A stretch of DNA of 64,000 nucleotides, from assembly GCA_024362935.1 (NCBI GenBank), contig JANCRA010000011.1, forward strand, positions 8,921,501-8,985,500, written 5' to 3'. Of the stretch, positions 52,701 to 64,000 are shown piece after piece. The stretch comes from Setophaga petechia (Eukaryota > Chordata > Aves > Passeriformes > Parulidae). Both the position numbers and the translations under genes were made by a program. A model generated the notes under the pieces. That model was not told where the DNA came from. It did not search any database and was given only the letters and a program-made list of their open reading frames with translations. Each line of letters opens with the position of its first letter. Position 1 is the stretch's first letter.

Positions 52701-53089
52701 TATATTGTGTTTGGGCCTAGATTCAATAAAAACTCTCTCTGGCTTCCACTTCACAGCAGCCCCATAAAATCAATTTATTATATGAAGCCAGATGGGTCTT
52801 TTATTGAACCTGGACCTTATTCATTAAATAAAAGTAATTATCATCAGAGTTAAAAGAAACAATACCTACTGCTTCATGAATCAGTTACTATCCCATACAT
52901 TTAAGTGACAATAAGAAAGAAAAATATATTTTTAAATCAATAGACATACAGTTCATCAAGTGTAAGAGCAAGACCCGTAATATATTTTCTAGTGTAATTT
53001 GTTCCTCATCCCAAGGTTCATTTAAATCATAATATCTGCTTTGGCTGTTGAATTTGGATCTACTAATGACACCAGCCACGTGGAGAGTG
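49741..53089. other. intergenic sequence with a hairpin and a possible conserved block
   Basis: Mostly AT-rich unique sequence. 51890-52470 is more GC-rich and holds the perfect inverted repeat at 52078-52117. The open frames there (51735-52208 minus, 52043-52462 plus) lie on opposite strands of the same segment and match nothing known to me. 52480-52830 is rich in TAATTA-type motifs and could be a conserved non-coding element. Confidence 0.5.
52078..52117. repeat. perfect inverted repeat, 14-bp arms
   Basis: The left arm TGGATTTGAGGCAG (52078-52091) is the exact reverse complement of the right arm CTGCCTCAAATCCA (52104-52117), separated by 12 bases. It would form a stable hairpin in DNA or RNA, but is too short for a typical microRNA precursor. 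Confidence 0.9.
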
Positions 53090-53960
53090 ATGGTCTTGGT
53101 CTTTTCCCTAGACCCCCAGTTTCAGACATGGGGCTAAGAACTGGGTCTGAGATGAGGGATGTGAAAAAACAGCAGCGGTGCTGAACAAAACTCACCATTC
53201 TTTGCACCACTCCACTTGATGTGAACTTTGTTCTGCCTCCTCTGCTGGCAGTGCTTTCCCCCAGAGACCAACAGCCCTTGGATGTCCAAGTCCTCTCTAC
53301 AGCTCCAACACTGTTCTAGGGAGGTCCTGGAATGAAGCACAAAGACACTGTCATGGGCTTGTGTGACAAAATTTTGGTAGAAGGTGAGTACTACTGGGAT
53401 GGCTTCTGTGAGAAACTGCTGGAAGCTTCCCCACATCCAACAGAGCCAGTGCCAGCTGGCTCTGAGGCAGAACTGCTCTAGCCAAGGCTGAGCCATCAGT
53501 AACAGTGATAATGCCTCTGGGATAATGTGTTCAGGAAAGGGAAGAAACATCAGCAGAGAGAGGAGTGAGAATATGTGAGAACAAGAACCTTGCAGATGTG
53601 TCCAGTGTCAGTGAGGAAGGAGGGCCAGGAGGTGTTCCAGGTGCTGAAAAGAGATTCCTCTGCAGCCCGTGTAAAGACCATGTGTAGGCAGCTGTGCCCC
53701 TGAACCCATGGAGGTCCACAGTGGAGCAGAGATCCACTTGCAGCACCTGCAGGACCCCACACTGGGGCAGAGGGATGCTGAAAGGAGGCTGTGAGTCCAT
53801 GGGAAGTCCATGCTGGAGCAGGTTCCTGGTGGGACTTGTGACCCTTTGGAGAACCCTGTCTCTATGTACCCAAAAGCCTTTAGTTATGTTGTCTGTCCCC
53901 TGCCCAGCTGAGGAGGCTGAGTGGCTCCGGTGGGCACCTGGCATCTACTTTACCTTAGAT
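53090..53960 (+). mobile_element. ERV/LTR-like interspersed repeat (songbird type)
   Basis: Contains landmarks that recur as one repeat family in songbird genomes as I recall them: CACCATTCTTTGCACCACTCC, CAGCCCTTGGATGTCCAAG, the series AGGTCCACAGTGGAGCAG, AGGACCCCACACTGGGGCAG and AGTCCATGCTGGAGCAGG, and GTGGGACTTGTGACCC. The repeated xCCCACACTGGxGCAG phrase is typical of the element. Open frames on both strands across it (53134-53550, 53531-53944 minus; 53694-53999 plus) are decayed and shadowing. Edges are approximate and the exact family is uncertain. Confidence 0.65.
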
Positions 53961-54217
53961 GAGACCTCAGATGGGACATCAGTACATGCTAAGACTTAAT
54001 GTCAGAAAGGTTGTAGGATGTAGGTATAGACACTGCCTGACTTAAGCTACCATCATGACAGTGAATGAGAAATGGCCCCATGTAGCAGAATTTTTGCTTC
54101 ACACAGCTAAAAATGGTGCAGTATGGAGGAAATCAGAGGAAGACACCACGAAGGGCAACCCATTCTAAGGGGCTGACTAGAAACATGGTGTTTCAACTGG
54201 ACTGAAAGTCACAAGGT

Positions 54218-54630
54218 TGTGCTGTTTAACCCCAGCCAGTAGCCAAGCTCCAGGCAGCCACTCACTCACTCCCCCACCAGTGGGATCAGGGAGAGAATCA
54301 GAAAGGTAAAAGCCAGAAAACTCATGGGTTGAGATAAAAGGAGTTTAATAGGGAAAGCAAAAGAAGGAGTTCATTCACTGCTTCCCAGGGGCAGAGAGGT
54401 GTTCAGCCATCTCCAAGAGAGCAGGGCCCCATTACATGTGATGGTGATTTGGGAAGACAAACACCATCACCCCAAATGTCCCCTTCTTCCTCCTTCTTCC
54501 CCCTAGTTTATATCCTGACCATGATGTCTTCTCTCTGGTCACTTTGGGTCACCTGTCCACAAATCCAAAACGTAGTCCCATACTAGCCAATGTTAAGAAA
54601 ATTAACTCTATTGCACCTGAAGCCAACACA
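54218..54630 (+). mobile_element. endogenous retrovirus solo LTR, second copy, internally shortened
   Basis: Begins TGTGCTGTTTAACCCCAGCC and runs through CACTCACTCACTCCCCCACC, AACTCATGGGTTGAGATAAA, GTTTAATAGGGAAAGCAAAA, GTGTTCAGCCATCTCCAAG, TAGTTTATATCCTGACCATG and GTCACCTGTCC. It ends AAATTAACTCTATTGCACC and AAGCCAACACA. It lacks the segment between the CACCTGTCC block and the 3' end that the copy at 43347 retains. It has the same orientation as that copy. No provirus genes are next to it. Confidence 0.82.
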
Positions 54631-57600
54631 CAGGGAAAGCAATTAAAACTTGACTGAACTCAGACAAGAAGGGACCTTCCAGCAGGGTTTTGTCAGTACT
54701 GCTTGCACAGATGACAGGCATTGAGTTTATATATATAACTAAAGAGTCCATAGACTTAGATTTCACCATTTTTAAATATATAATATTTTTAATATTGTAA
54801 TTCTGAATTATTTCATTGTCGCCAATCAATCACTTTTAGGAAATTAGTAGTTTCAAATCAATACTGGTGATAATAGTGCAATTCCATAAATCAATGCTTA
54901 AAACCCCAGAATACAGGTCTTGAAATTTAATGCGTTGTCTTCAGCAGCTGTTTCTAGCACAGTGCCTTTCTCCTGCTTCCCTGGAGAAGTTTGTATTGGA
55001 GTTATATCAATTTAGCCACATCTTGCTCTGTATTTTATAACACACAGAGGATAAAAACTTCCCACAGTTAAATCACAACTCACTTGAGCACAGCTCACTA
55101 GTTTAAAAGCTGACCTGGAAAGTGTGCTTCTCTTTTCAATTTTGTTCCTTTAGGTATTTTTCCCTCCATCTTTCAGGATGATAATGATGATGATTTGTGT
55201 TGCTGCTATCCCACTGTGTTAGCCCCTCTGTGAGCACTGAGCAAAAAGGTTACTCTGCAGGATGTTTCTACTGCTTGTTTACGGCCTTTATTCCCGGGAC
55301 ACCAGCAGTGGGATGTTCTTGCTTGGCAGAAGAACTGAAGTGCTTAGCTGGTTGAGATGCAAGTCAATTTTTCCTAAAACTTTAAAGCACTCTGTGGGGT
55401 CACACCTGATCACTGGGAGGCAGCCCCATGCCACAGCAAATCCTTTAAAAGCTAATGAAGTAGATGAGCTTAACCACTCACTGGAGTAGTCCCTGCTGTC
55501 TTCAAAAGAGACAAATCTGAGGGACTCCATTCCTTGTGCCTGCTGGAACAGATGCACTTCATGCTGGTAAGCCTTTCCTGGCCTCCACTATCACACAAAA
55601 ACCAGCGAGGCTTTTCTCAGGCACTTGTGCTTCTTCATGAGTGGGAGCTGGCTTGGCACTGGCACACGATGAAAACAGAGGCATAAGAGCACCCCAGTAA
55701 TTGAGATTCTGACAGCCTTGTGCTCCTTTTCTTCCTCCCATATTTTCTTTTGAGGTCTTTCCAGCATTAGGGCACTGCTTATGCCTGATGACTGTATCTG
55801 GTTTGTTGGGCAGCAGAAATAGGCATAAGGCTTAAAGTACTCCTGCTGGTCACCAAAGACTTCATTTATGTCAACACATCCTGAATACTAAGTGATTATT
55901 TGGGACCTTTCAGACGTGAAGCCAATGTTCAGTTTAAGGTATATAAATCCTGTACAGTTATTGAAAATTTATTGAAAGATGTGTCTGCAGAGCAGGAAGG
56001 AAACAGAACAAGCTAGCAGGAATCTGTTACACAGGGATGTCACTGAAATCTGCCCTCTCAGACCTATGTGAGGACGCACACTGGTGTCCAGGACCCAGAC
56101 CGGGCTCCTAAGAGCAAACATGGGTTTTTCTTCTTTTAAAAGCAGAACAGAGATGACTCTCAAAGTGCAGGTGCTGAGAGGCTTTGTTCTTCAGCACTCA
56201 GAGCATGCTCTCAGGAAGGTGTGCAATGGGTTGACAATGTCCCAAGCCTTCACTTTGCACCATGCAGTTTACATTAAACCAACACTACATTGAAAGCTCA
56301 ATCAATCGTCTCTACCCCTTTTATAAAAAACCCAACCAACCAAACAAAAAAATCTGTAGCCATACATTGTTTGCAGGCTGTTCCTGTTGTTGTGTGTTAG
56401 GTACTTCCAGACATGGTAGTCTGGAACTGAACCCTGGTCCACAGCAGCTTTGATATTCAGGCAGAGCTTCAGGAGAAGCATGAATTCACAGACACTGCAG
56501 GCAGATCCATATATTTCTGGTGAACTTTCAGGCAAGTCTTGAACATGAATTTTGGGGTTTTATTTTAGGCTGAGGCTGCTGACATTTGAGTGAGTACACT
56601 ACATTGCAGTTGATGGGGAGATGGATTTGAGGGATGCACAAGAGCATTTAGGATCATTCTGGCTCGTGCTCCACTTGCCTTCAGACTATCTGGTGCATAG
56701 CCTGAACACAAGCTCTCTGTGCACTTGACAACCTGCTACCTGATGTACCTGGCTCCAAGGCCAGACACTGTCCAGGAGAGCCCTCAGCTGTCTCATTTGC
56801 CATTAAAGCACTGGGAGTGGTGTTAAAGGCAACCTTGAGGCAGCGCCTCTCATTGCAGTGCAAACACAGATCCTAAGTCCAAATTTGCACCCTGCCTTGG
56901 GGCATTCACCCTGCCACACTTGCCTCTCCCATTCCATTTTCTCCTGTGTACTCTCTCTCCTAATGGAGCAATGGGTAGTTCCCTACGGAGAGAGGAAGAC
57001 TCCTGCTTTTAAATAGGAGAGCTGTGTATAACAGAGGTGCTCAAAGCTTAGAGGATAGTAGGTAGCTAAGCTAGTGGGACTGTCTTCCTGCTTGCATCAA
57101 TAGCTGGGGATTTAAAAGATGTTCTGTATGTGCCTTGGGGGTCTGATTTAACCATTTGGGGAGGGTTGTTGTGTGATGTGGGGTGAGTGGAGGGATTCAT
57201 TATGTAAATCCCCTTATTTTAATATGCTTAGGGATGTTTAACTGCAGTGTCTCAGCAATGCAGTTCGTAAAAGATTTGTATTAATCATGGATCAACCCTC
57301 ATTATAAGCTGAATTATTTTGTGGGTGATAAACACAAAGCTTTTCCAGACTCAGACACTGTAAAAAATATCAGCATCCTGCACTGGAATATTTGGAATGG
57401 TTTATCTTAGATTTTGATTTAGGTCTTCTCTGTTATCCCTTCTGCTTCAAAATGGTTTATTTCAGAGGGATTATTATGAAATATGTGATAAAATCTGCAG
57501 TCCACCAAAGCTGTGATTCTAAAGAAACATTTTTCATATTTCCAACCTATGCTTAATACTATTTTATTCATATATGATATTAGTCTTAGCCTTGCCATCC

Positions 57601-57693
57601 TTTAATCAGAGATTTGATACCCGATTAGGAATGTTTGGTATACAGAAGGAGAAAAAATCCCTCCTGGAAGAGAGTTCCAGCAGGGCAGAAAAA

Positions 57694-57706
57694 CCTCTAG
57701 ATGGCA
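57694..57706 (+). promoter_or_regulatory. candidate CTCF binding motif
   Basis: CCTCTAGATGGCA fits the CTCF core pattern CC-N-S-Y-AG-R-K-GGC-R at every position. A single motif match of this kind occurs by chance now and then, so it is only a candidate boundary site. Confidence 0.35.
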
Positions 57707-59934
57707 GAAGTGCACTGCAGAAAACTCCAAATCTTAATTAAGCAACAAGCTGCAGAGGGGTTTTGTGCCAGCTGTGGGGAGAAGGTGCTCTGATTATTGA
57801 CTGGTCCACTGACCTCTTCGTCCTCCTCCAATTTTAATTGCTGCTCCAGATGATCTGTGCTTTACAGCCACACAGACATGATGGCAAACTGTGTCTGAAC
57901 AAGTTTCCTCATGGATGTAGTTTTTATCTTTCTGCAAAATGACACTGCGGCTATTTTTTTAAAGGTGAAGTGAAAGGCTCTGGCAGCTGGCAATATATGG
58001 AGTTTGGGATGACTTCTGTTAGCATTTAATGCCACCCCTGAAACTTCACAGGGAGCTGCGTCCTTTATGAGGCTGTGTGACTACCCCTTGGGAGGTGATT
58101 GTCAGTCTGCAGTCCTTTAAAAAATAAAATCTCACCTTCTGTGTAGGTGGGCAATACCCATCTTAAGGTATTTTTGACTTTGAAATAGTGCAGAAAAGTT
58201 TCAAGTGTCCTTATCTGTCTGATAGAACTGTCAGCAGCTCCTATTGTAATCAGTTACACAAGAACCCAGCAAATTCTGGCATTGAAGCACATGGAAGAAA
58301 ATCATTCTGTAAATCTGAGGTTTAAGCAGTATTAATGCCTACACATAGCTAACTTCTGTGCCAGTGTTACAGCTTCATCAGGATCTCTCTGCACAGTCAC
58401 CTTGAGAGAAAACCCAACTGCTTAGGCTTGCATGGTGCCAGATAAGTACATTTAGATAAAGGTCCAATTTCTAGCTCTGCAGTCCTATTCCTCAGTCTGG
58501 GTAGATATTTATTTGAGATTTCAGAGTATTCAGTTTCAAAGGAAGGCCTTTTGATGTTGGCTTCTGGTTGCTGATTAAAAACAATTAAATGGTACTCAAA
58601 ATACTTGGATGGGTCTTCAGTCCGCCATATGGCAGGCGTGTGCTAACCTTGAGGCAGCTGCAGGGATAAAACACAGTCCTTCTTGAGATTCTGCTTAGTA
58701 TTAGGTACATAAACCAAGGACTTGAACCCTGAAATAAGTGCCCAGGACTGCAGGAGCCCCACATGTGCCTCCAGACATTTGTGATGGTCATGAACCATCT
58801 GGGCTTTGGATATCTGCAATGGGGTGTCAAGAAAACAAGTATAGAAAAATCTTTGCTTCTTCCAGATCAATTGCTTTTGGCAATAATTACAAAGGATAGG
58901 CTTTTTATTATAGTGTTTTCCCACCAGGTCTTTCTTCCTTCCATGGACCCCAGGCATGTGTCAGAAACCAGGCAACAGTCAATAATATTGATTGTAGATC
59001 ACAGCCTTGGTGGTGTCTCAGCGGAAATCCTGTAGTGAACTACCTGGAGCTGTTTGGCTGTGTAAAAAGCAGCATAACTTGTCCCAGGAAATTCCAGAGA
59101 TTCCTTTTCTTTTGTAGCAAAACCAAGTGAGTGATTTCAGAGACGTGCCAGCTCTGGCACAGGTGGCTCTTGGGCACTCCCATGCACTCAGTGGGACTGA
59201 AGCCACTGGGGCCTCCTGTCATAGTCATGCTGGTAACCTGTCAGGGATTTGTCCCTACTTTTTAAAGGAATGCTGACTGATTGCTTTCTTGGCCTTCTCT
59301 TTCTAATCTCTTTCTAATCCTCTAAATTTCTCATTTGTACTTCAAGCAGCAGATTTCACATTTCAAGCAAAAGACCTCAATACGTGACTTGGAGACTCCC
59401 GAAAGCATTGCAATCAGATGTGTGACTACAGTAAAGACAGATATACCCAATATAGCTGGCTAGGCAGCACTGAGGATGTGGCAGCACAATTTTCAAGGTA
59501 GCCTAGTGCCTCAAGGAGCTGTTATTAGCATTACTGTCTAGAAGGATGCTTCTGTCACTTTTTCTGCCTGCTTTTGCAGCTTTTACAGCACTCGTCCTTG
59601 TTCTCAAGATACCAATGCTAATGACAGGGGACAGAATTGTTTATCTATTGCATCTCACATTTTTTCAACCACACTAAGCACTAAATCAATGCATCATCAC
59701 AAGGTTTGAGGGCTGCTAGCCAATTCTTCAAGTGAGAAATAGAGTCAATAACTTTGCTGTATTTTTATCAAAACCAAAGATCCTTGCAGGTTTTTTAACT
59801 GATACAGACTTTAGACCCAAATAGACTAAAAATTGGGTAATCACAAGGTATCTACCCAGTTTCAGACAGACTTATCTTCATGGTTGTGTATCCATGATAT
59901 TTTCTCCAGCCTTGCATTTCAGGGAAAAGTGAGT

Positions 59935-59969
59935 GGGTTTTGGGGTTTTTTTTGGGGTAATTTGTGGGG
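59935..59969 (+). other. candidate G-quadruplex (four G-tracts with T-rich loops)
   Basis: Tracts GGG, GGGG, GGGG and GGGG are separated by loops of 4, 8 and 8 bases made mostly of T. The loops are longer than in the most stable quadruplexes. Confidence 0.45.
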
Positions 59970-60797
59970 TGCACAAATATTTTAGTTTATTTAATAGATT
60001 CTCCATAATTTGTTCAGATTCTCATAAAGCTACAGGTAGACCAAGGAGTTTGCACTTTGTATTGTATTTATGCTGGGGAAAGTTTTGCATTGCAGACTGC
60101 TTGGCCAATGTTTAATAAAATGTCTCGTGTTCTGTAGTGATAAAAGTAAAATCCTCAATCCCATTCACATTGAGAGGACACTTGAATAGCTGCTACTTGA
60201 GGCATGAATTAGTCTGAGAGTTTGTGAAAAGAATCACATACTGTATTTTTTGGAAGCATTTGATAGTTTTAGAACACTCTTCCCTCTGAGAAACTGTCAA
60301 AGCACATAACGTGCTGAGTGAGCAGACCCCTTGCAGGGCTGGAGGGCATGTTACCTACCAGCAATGGCTGTGGAAGGGAGCCCTGGTGCTCACAGTGAGA
60401 GCCAGGCTGGCAAACAGACAGGATGGCCCCTTTGATCTGCTGCTCTGCTTGTGGGCACCCTGCAGCTGCTGCCCTGCAGAAGGTTGTTAGGGTCTGAGGG
60501 TTCTTGTTGGGTATTTAGCTTCTGTGACTCCTCAAGCTTAGTCCTGCTCAGATTACAGATTCTAATTCCATACTTAAATATGTTCATTGCCTTGTTCTTA
60601 CACTTTGTTTGCTAAGTTAAACAACTCTTCCCTGGCTGAGCCTCCCAAGATTTCATTTTCTGGTTTGAACAAACAACCATTATGGTAATTTCCACAGAAC
60701 TAACCTTCCTCCTGAATCGGCTCATTGCAGTGTGTTAGGGGTTGGAGGGAGGGAGTCTGGGGCTGGAGATAGCCACAAAAGTCTTTAGAAACTGCAC

Positions 60798-60898
60798 TCA
60801 GGCTCTGAATTTTCTGATTGGTGTCCTGGGGCTTGAGTGCTGCCACACAGAATGGTGGGTTTGATGCCTTCTACAGAAACCTGTCACCAGGAAAAAAA
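60798..60898 (+). repeat. 100-bp direct repeat, copy A
   Basis: Starts TCAGGCTCTGAATTTTCTG and ends ACCTGTCACCAGGAAAAAA. It differs from copy B at 63081 by about six substitutions in 100 bases, with no similarity outside the unit. Not CR1 and not one of the LTRs seen here. Confidence 0.9.
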
Positions 60899-63080
60899 AT
60901 CAGCCTGAATAAAGCTGTATTGTACTTTCAGAATTTCTTTTCCGAGTCCAGACACCAGTTTGAGTTTTCTATTTTCTCACTGACATCCTGCTGAGGAATT
61001 AGCTCTGGGTATTGACAGACTGTTTCTGAGAACACGACCTGCAGAGCTGCTGCGGGCCATAGCAGCAGCAGGACAAGAGCTTTCCTGGAGTGAGAGCAGG
61101 GCTGACATGCTGAGCCCTAAAGTACATGGACATGCAGAGTTAGAGGCATCTCATCAGCTCCCACAAATGGGTGCATAAATTAAACAACTTATTTACATGT
61201 GCAGGGATTAATATTTTCTACTGTCTTAAATTTCAACTCTTTATTAATTAACAGATAAGCAAACCTCAGGAGCAATGTCAGCAACAAACATGTCAATGAC
61301 TCTCCATGCCAACTTGAGAGGCAGCACAGTATTCTTCATGGTGTGCAACAGCATGGTGTTCTGAGTAGAGCTACTCACTCGCCAACAACACTGTTGCAGA
61401 GAGTCTTTTGATATTTTTAATTCATTTCTGATCTACACTGAATTGGGAACTCTGAATTTTATGGCAAAATTGGAGCAATAAAAATACTTATTGGTCAAAC
61501 CACAACTTGGTATGTTGGAGACTCTGGGTATATCCACATTAATGTTTCAGTTTCAGTTAGAGATAAATTGAAGTGGCACTTTATCATCCTCATTGGACAA
61601 ATTTGTTTTGGGTGAAACTTGGCTAAAGGATGTGCTTTGGAAGACACTAGTTGGTGCTTTCCAACCTGCTGATAGACATTCAGCCAGCAAACCAGACTGG
61701 CATTAACCCTGGAAAAACCTTTAATTTGGGCCTTGGTCTCAGTTCTAGCTGTTGTTCTTTACAGATTCAGCCTGTGCCAGCGTCAGCAGAGCTGCAGGCA
61801 GGTGGCCCTGCCCAGCCTCCTGCCTCAAAGCAAAGCTTCTCATGTGTGTGTGCCTGCCCTGAGCCAGGCAGAGTGGGGCCTTGACCCTCCTGCTGCTGTG
61901 CTGTGCTTCTGCCTTTACCTACAGTTTCTGTTTTACCTCACAGTAAAGATCATTAAAGCCATCTATGCAGTATTTTAACTTGAGTAAAGTGTCATCATGC
62001 CAAAACATTCTGAGCACCTGTAGTTAATTTGCTCTGATCAGAGCTATGGCTGATTTCAGCTGACACAGCAAGTACACAGATCAGTACCTCAGTGCTGCAA
62101 GCTAACCCACCCAGAAAATGAAGACTAGACCATTGCTGGCTCTGAAATGTCTGGTCTGGGCAGTTTTTGCTTAGTGGTCAACTGGAGACCTGTGGCTGTG
62201 CCACCTGCTGATGTGGTTTCTGAGGGTGACAGTGCTGGGACTGTGAGTCTGTCCCCTTGTGTTCAGTGCACTTCATTTTCAGATGTTGGGAGGTATTGGC
62301 ATGACAAATCACAGTTTCTACCACTGCACAACTCTGATCCATGGCCAGAACACATCCAGCCAGTGTACTCAGTGTCTGGGTTCAGCAGTCTGTGGGCTTA
62401 GGTTGAAGACTGCATCCAAGCCTTCTTGGCAATTATATAAAAAAAAAAAAAAATTCAAGCAACCTCCTTCCTGACCATGCAAAAATTATAACTTCTCAAA
62501 GTCTTATCCTCCTTTTTGAGTAAACATTTCCTAAGACAGGAAAAAGCACCAGCCTGGATTACCATCTCCAGTCAGTTCTCTCCCCATGTCCAGTCAGTTC
62601 TCTCCCTCTCTCCTTATTTTCCATTATCCTCCCTCCTAGGTATGAATGTCCAGAGGCTTTCAAAGAGAAAGCTAACAAATTTTTATTTTTGTTTATGCAC
62701 AAAAGCATATGTCTTCCTTCCACTCAGTGTTCAAAAGCATTGTCACTGGTTCAGCTCATATCTACAGTGTTACAAACTGAGGTGTGCTCATAAAAATAAT
62801 GACAATTGAACAACATTATAAGAGTCTTCCAGGAAAAAAAAATAGCCTTGGGAAAACTGGAGAGAATACTGGGACATAGCACTATTTTCCCATATATTCA
62901 GGAATGTGTATTTTAGGGAGCTGATCTAACAGGTGCATTGGGCAGGTCCACAGCTGGTGGAAAGCTGTGGGCTCTTACAGAAGACAAAGATTCTCTCTGG
63001 AGCAGATGTGGACTGAGAAACTCCGAGTTAAGCTCTGGAGCATTTTTAACATTCCTCATACTCCTCTTTTTTTAAGGAAT
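60899..63080. other. intergenic sequence between the two 100-bp repeats
   Basis: Unique sequence. Contains a 22-bp-period doublet of TCCAGTCAGTTCTCTCCC at 62567-62606 and a 15-base poly(A) run at 62439-62453. The open frame at 61651-61884 is not recognised. Confidence 0.5.
62567..62606. repeat. short tandem doublet, 22-bp period
   Basis: TCCAGTCAGTTCTCTCCC occurs at 62567 and again at 62589, identical over 18 bases. Confidence 0.9.
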
Positions 63081-63180
63081 TCAGGCTCTGCATTTTCTGA
63101 TTGGTGTCCTGGGGCTTGAGTGCTGCCACACAGAATGGTGGGTGTGGCACCCTCTACAGAAACCTGTCCCCAGGAAAAAA
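63081..63180 (+). repeat. 100-bp direct repeat, copy B
   Basis: Second copy of the unit at 60798, in the same orientation and 2,283 bp away. Identical blocks include GATTGGTGTCCTGGGGCTTG and AGTGCTGCCACACAGAATGG. Ends in the same GGAAAAAA run as copy A. Confidence 0.9.
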
Positions 63181-63929
63181 CACAGGAGTTACCTTGGGCT
63201 TTTCTTACACTCAGAAGAGTGGAGGCACTTGCTGAGGGGATTCAGGCAAACTGTGCATTTTATGCCTTGTAGAACAAAGTGTTGAAAATTACCTGGATGG
63301 TTTTATGTTTTTGGCTTCAGTCCTGCTAAGAAAATTCTCACAGTGAGTTTTGTAATATGCTAGGACAGTGGTACATTGAAAAAGTATTTTTCAGTAAAGT
63401 TTCACTCCTATGATTTTTTTTTCATTCTATCAGCTATAATGGAAATAAGCAGAGGAATTAAAGCACATTTGTGCATCAATCTTTATGATGGAACATGGGG
63501 AAAATCCTGTTTAAAGGGCACATTTATTTAAAATCACATCATAGGCTTTAATAGACTGAATGTCTGGTACAACTAGTGAAACCCAGGAGCAGTTAATCAC
63601 AAGGACTGACTGATACTCATCCAAGGATTTGAAAACAAACAAAGCATTAAAGAGGAGCAACATTGACAAGGATATATTATAGTCTTTACAGCAAGGGAGC
63701 TTGAAAACTTAAACCCCATTAGCATGATGCTTATCTTCAAAATGAAGCTCTGGGCATCTGAGGCTTTACAGATCAGTAAACTTTATTATGATAGCAGGGA
63801 ACCCGACTGAGGGTTCAATTAGGGGTGGCAGTGCACAATGCTTGGATAAGTATAGCTCCTCAGGATCAAAGCAGCACTGCTTCTCTAAGAAAAAATGTGC
63901 TTCTCGACCTTGTTTGAGCTCTTTTCAGT
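63181..63929. other. intergenic sequence, nothing recognised
   Basis: AT-rich unique sequence with no open frame or repeat that I can name. Confidence 0.55.
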
Positions 63930-64000
63930 GTTAATGCAGGGGACCTGCTGGAAACAGCATACTTGGATTTTCAAAAGACTTTTTGATAACAGCCCTCATA
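63930..64000 (+). mobile_element. start of a CR1-like reverse-transcriptase fragment, cut by window end
   Basis: TACTTGGATTTTCAAAAGAC then TTTTTGATAACAGCCCTCAT resembles the CR1 region that encodes the LDFQKAFD motif and following CCTCAT. The element probably continues beyond the window. Confidence 0.5.

Larger units (their letters stand above)
54631..60797. other. intergenic sequence, no gene seen
   Basis: About 6 kb of unique sequence. It contains a CTCF-like motif (57694-57706) and a run of four G-tracts (59935-59969). Open frames are short and match nothing recognised. Confidence 0.55.

Noticed and set aside
53134..53999. Open frames of 137-138 codons on the minus strand
   Set aside because: They lie across an interspersed ERV-like repeat, shadow each other, and show no conserved domain.
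43347..54630. A single full-length provirus bounded by the two LTRs
   Set aside because: The sequence between shows no gag, pol or env remnants of a matching element, and the copies have different internal deletions.
26406..64000. Possible SLC30A8 exons on the minus strand
   Set aside because: No open frame shows zinc-transporter membrane segments or His-rich loops. The gene is presumably further right.

Overview
This is vertebrate nuclear DNA, almost certainly from a bird and probably a passerine. The clues are many chicken-repeat-1 (CR1) LINE fragments ending in the typical octamer-like tails, and LTR copies of types I recognise from songbird genomes. The sequence is AT-rich and gene-poor, with one clear CpG island. 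No bacterial or organellar gene organisation is present.

The only protein gene I can support is MED30 (Mediator complex subunit 30), on the minus strand. It is complete: four coding exons at 25204-25031, 24201-24043, 20962-20852 and 9843-9748 join in frame to 179 codons plus stop. All three introns are phase 0 and have GT-AG ends. Exon 1 lies in a CpG island (about 25060-25930) that must hold the promoter. Intron 3 is about 11 kb and carries two CR1 insertions.

Layout: 1-9272 is 3' flank with three CR1 pieces, one containing a local 38-bp tandem amplification. 9273-9747 is the likely MED30 3' UTR. 9748-25204 is MED30. 25205-25930 is the CpG-island promoter. 26009-26405 is a CR1 copy just upstream. 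26406-64000 is a gene desert of roughly 38 kb with CR1 fragments, two LTRs of one family (43347-43911 and 54218-54630), another ERV-like repeat (about 53090-53960), a (CA)n microsatellite and a 100-bp direct duplication (60798/63081).

In other vertebrates MED30 sits between SLC30A8 and EXT1. Neither neighbour's exons are visible here, so both flanks are probably intergenic. The most interesting unexplained item is a 300-bp segment at 46820-47119: a small isolated CpG-rich patch framed by a good splice acceptor and a good splice donor on the plus strand, which may be an exon of an unannotated transcript. I found no convincing novel coding system.
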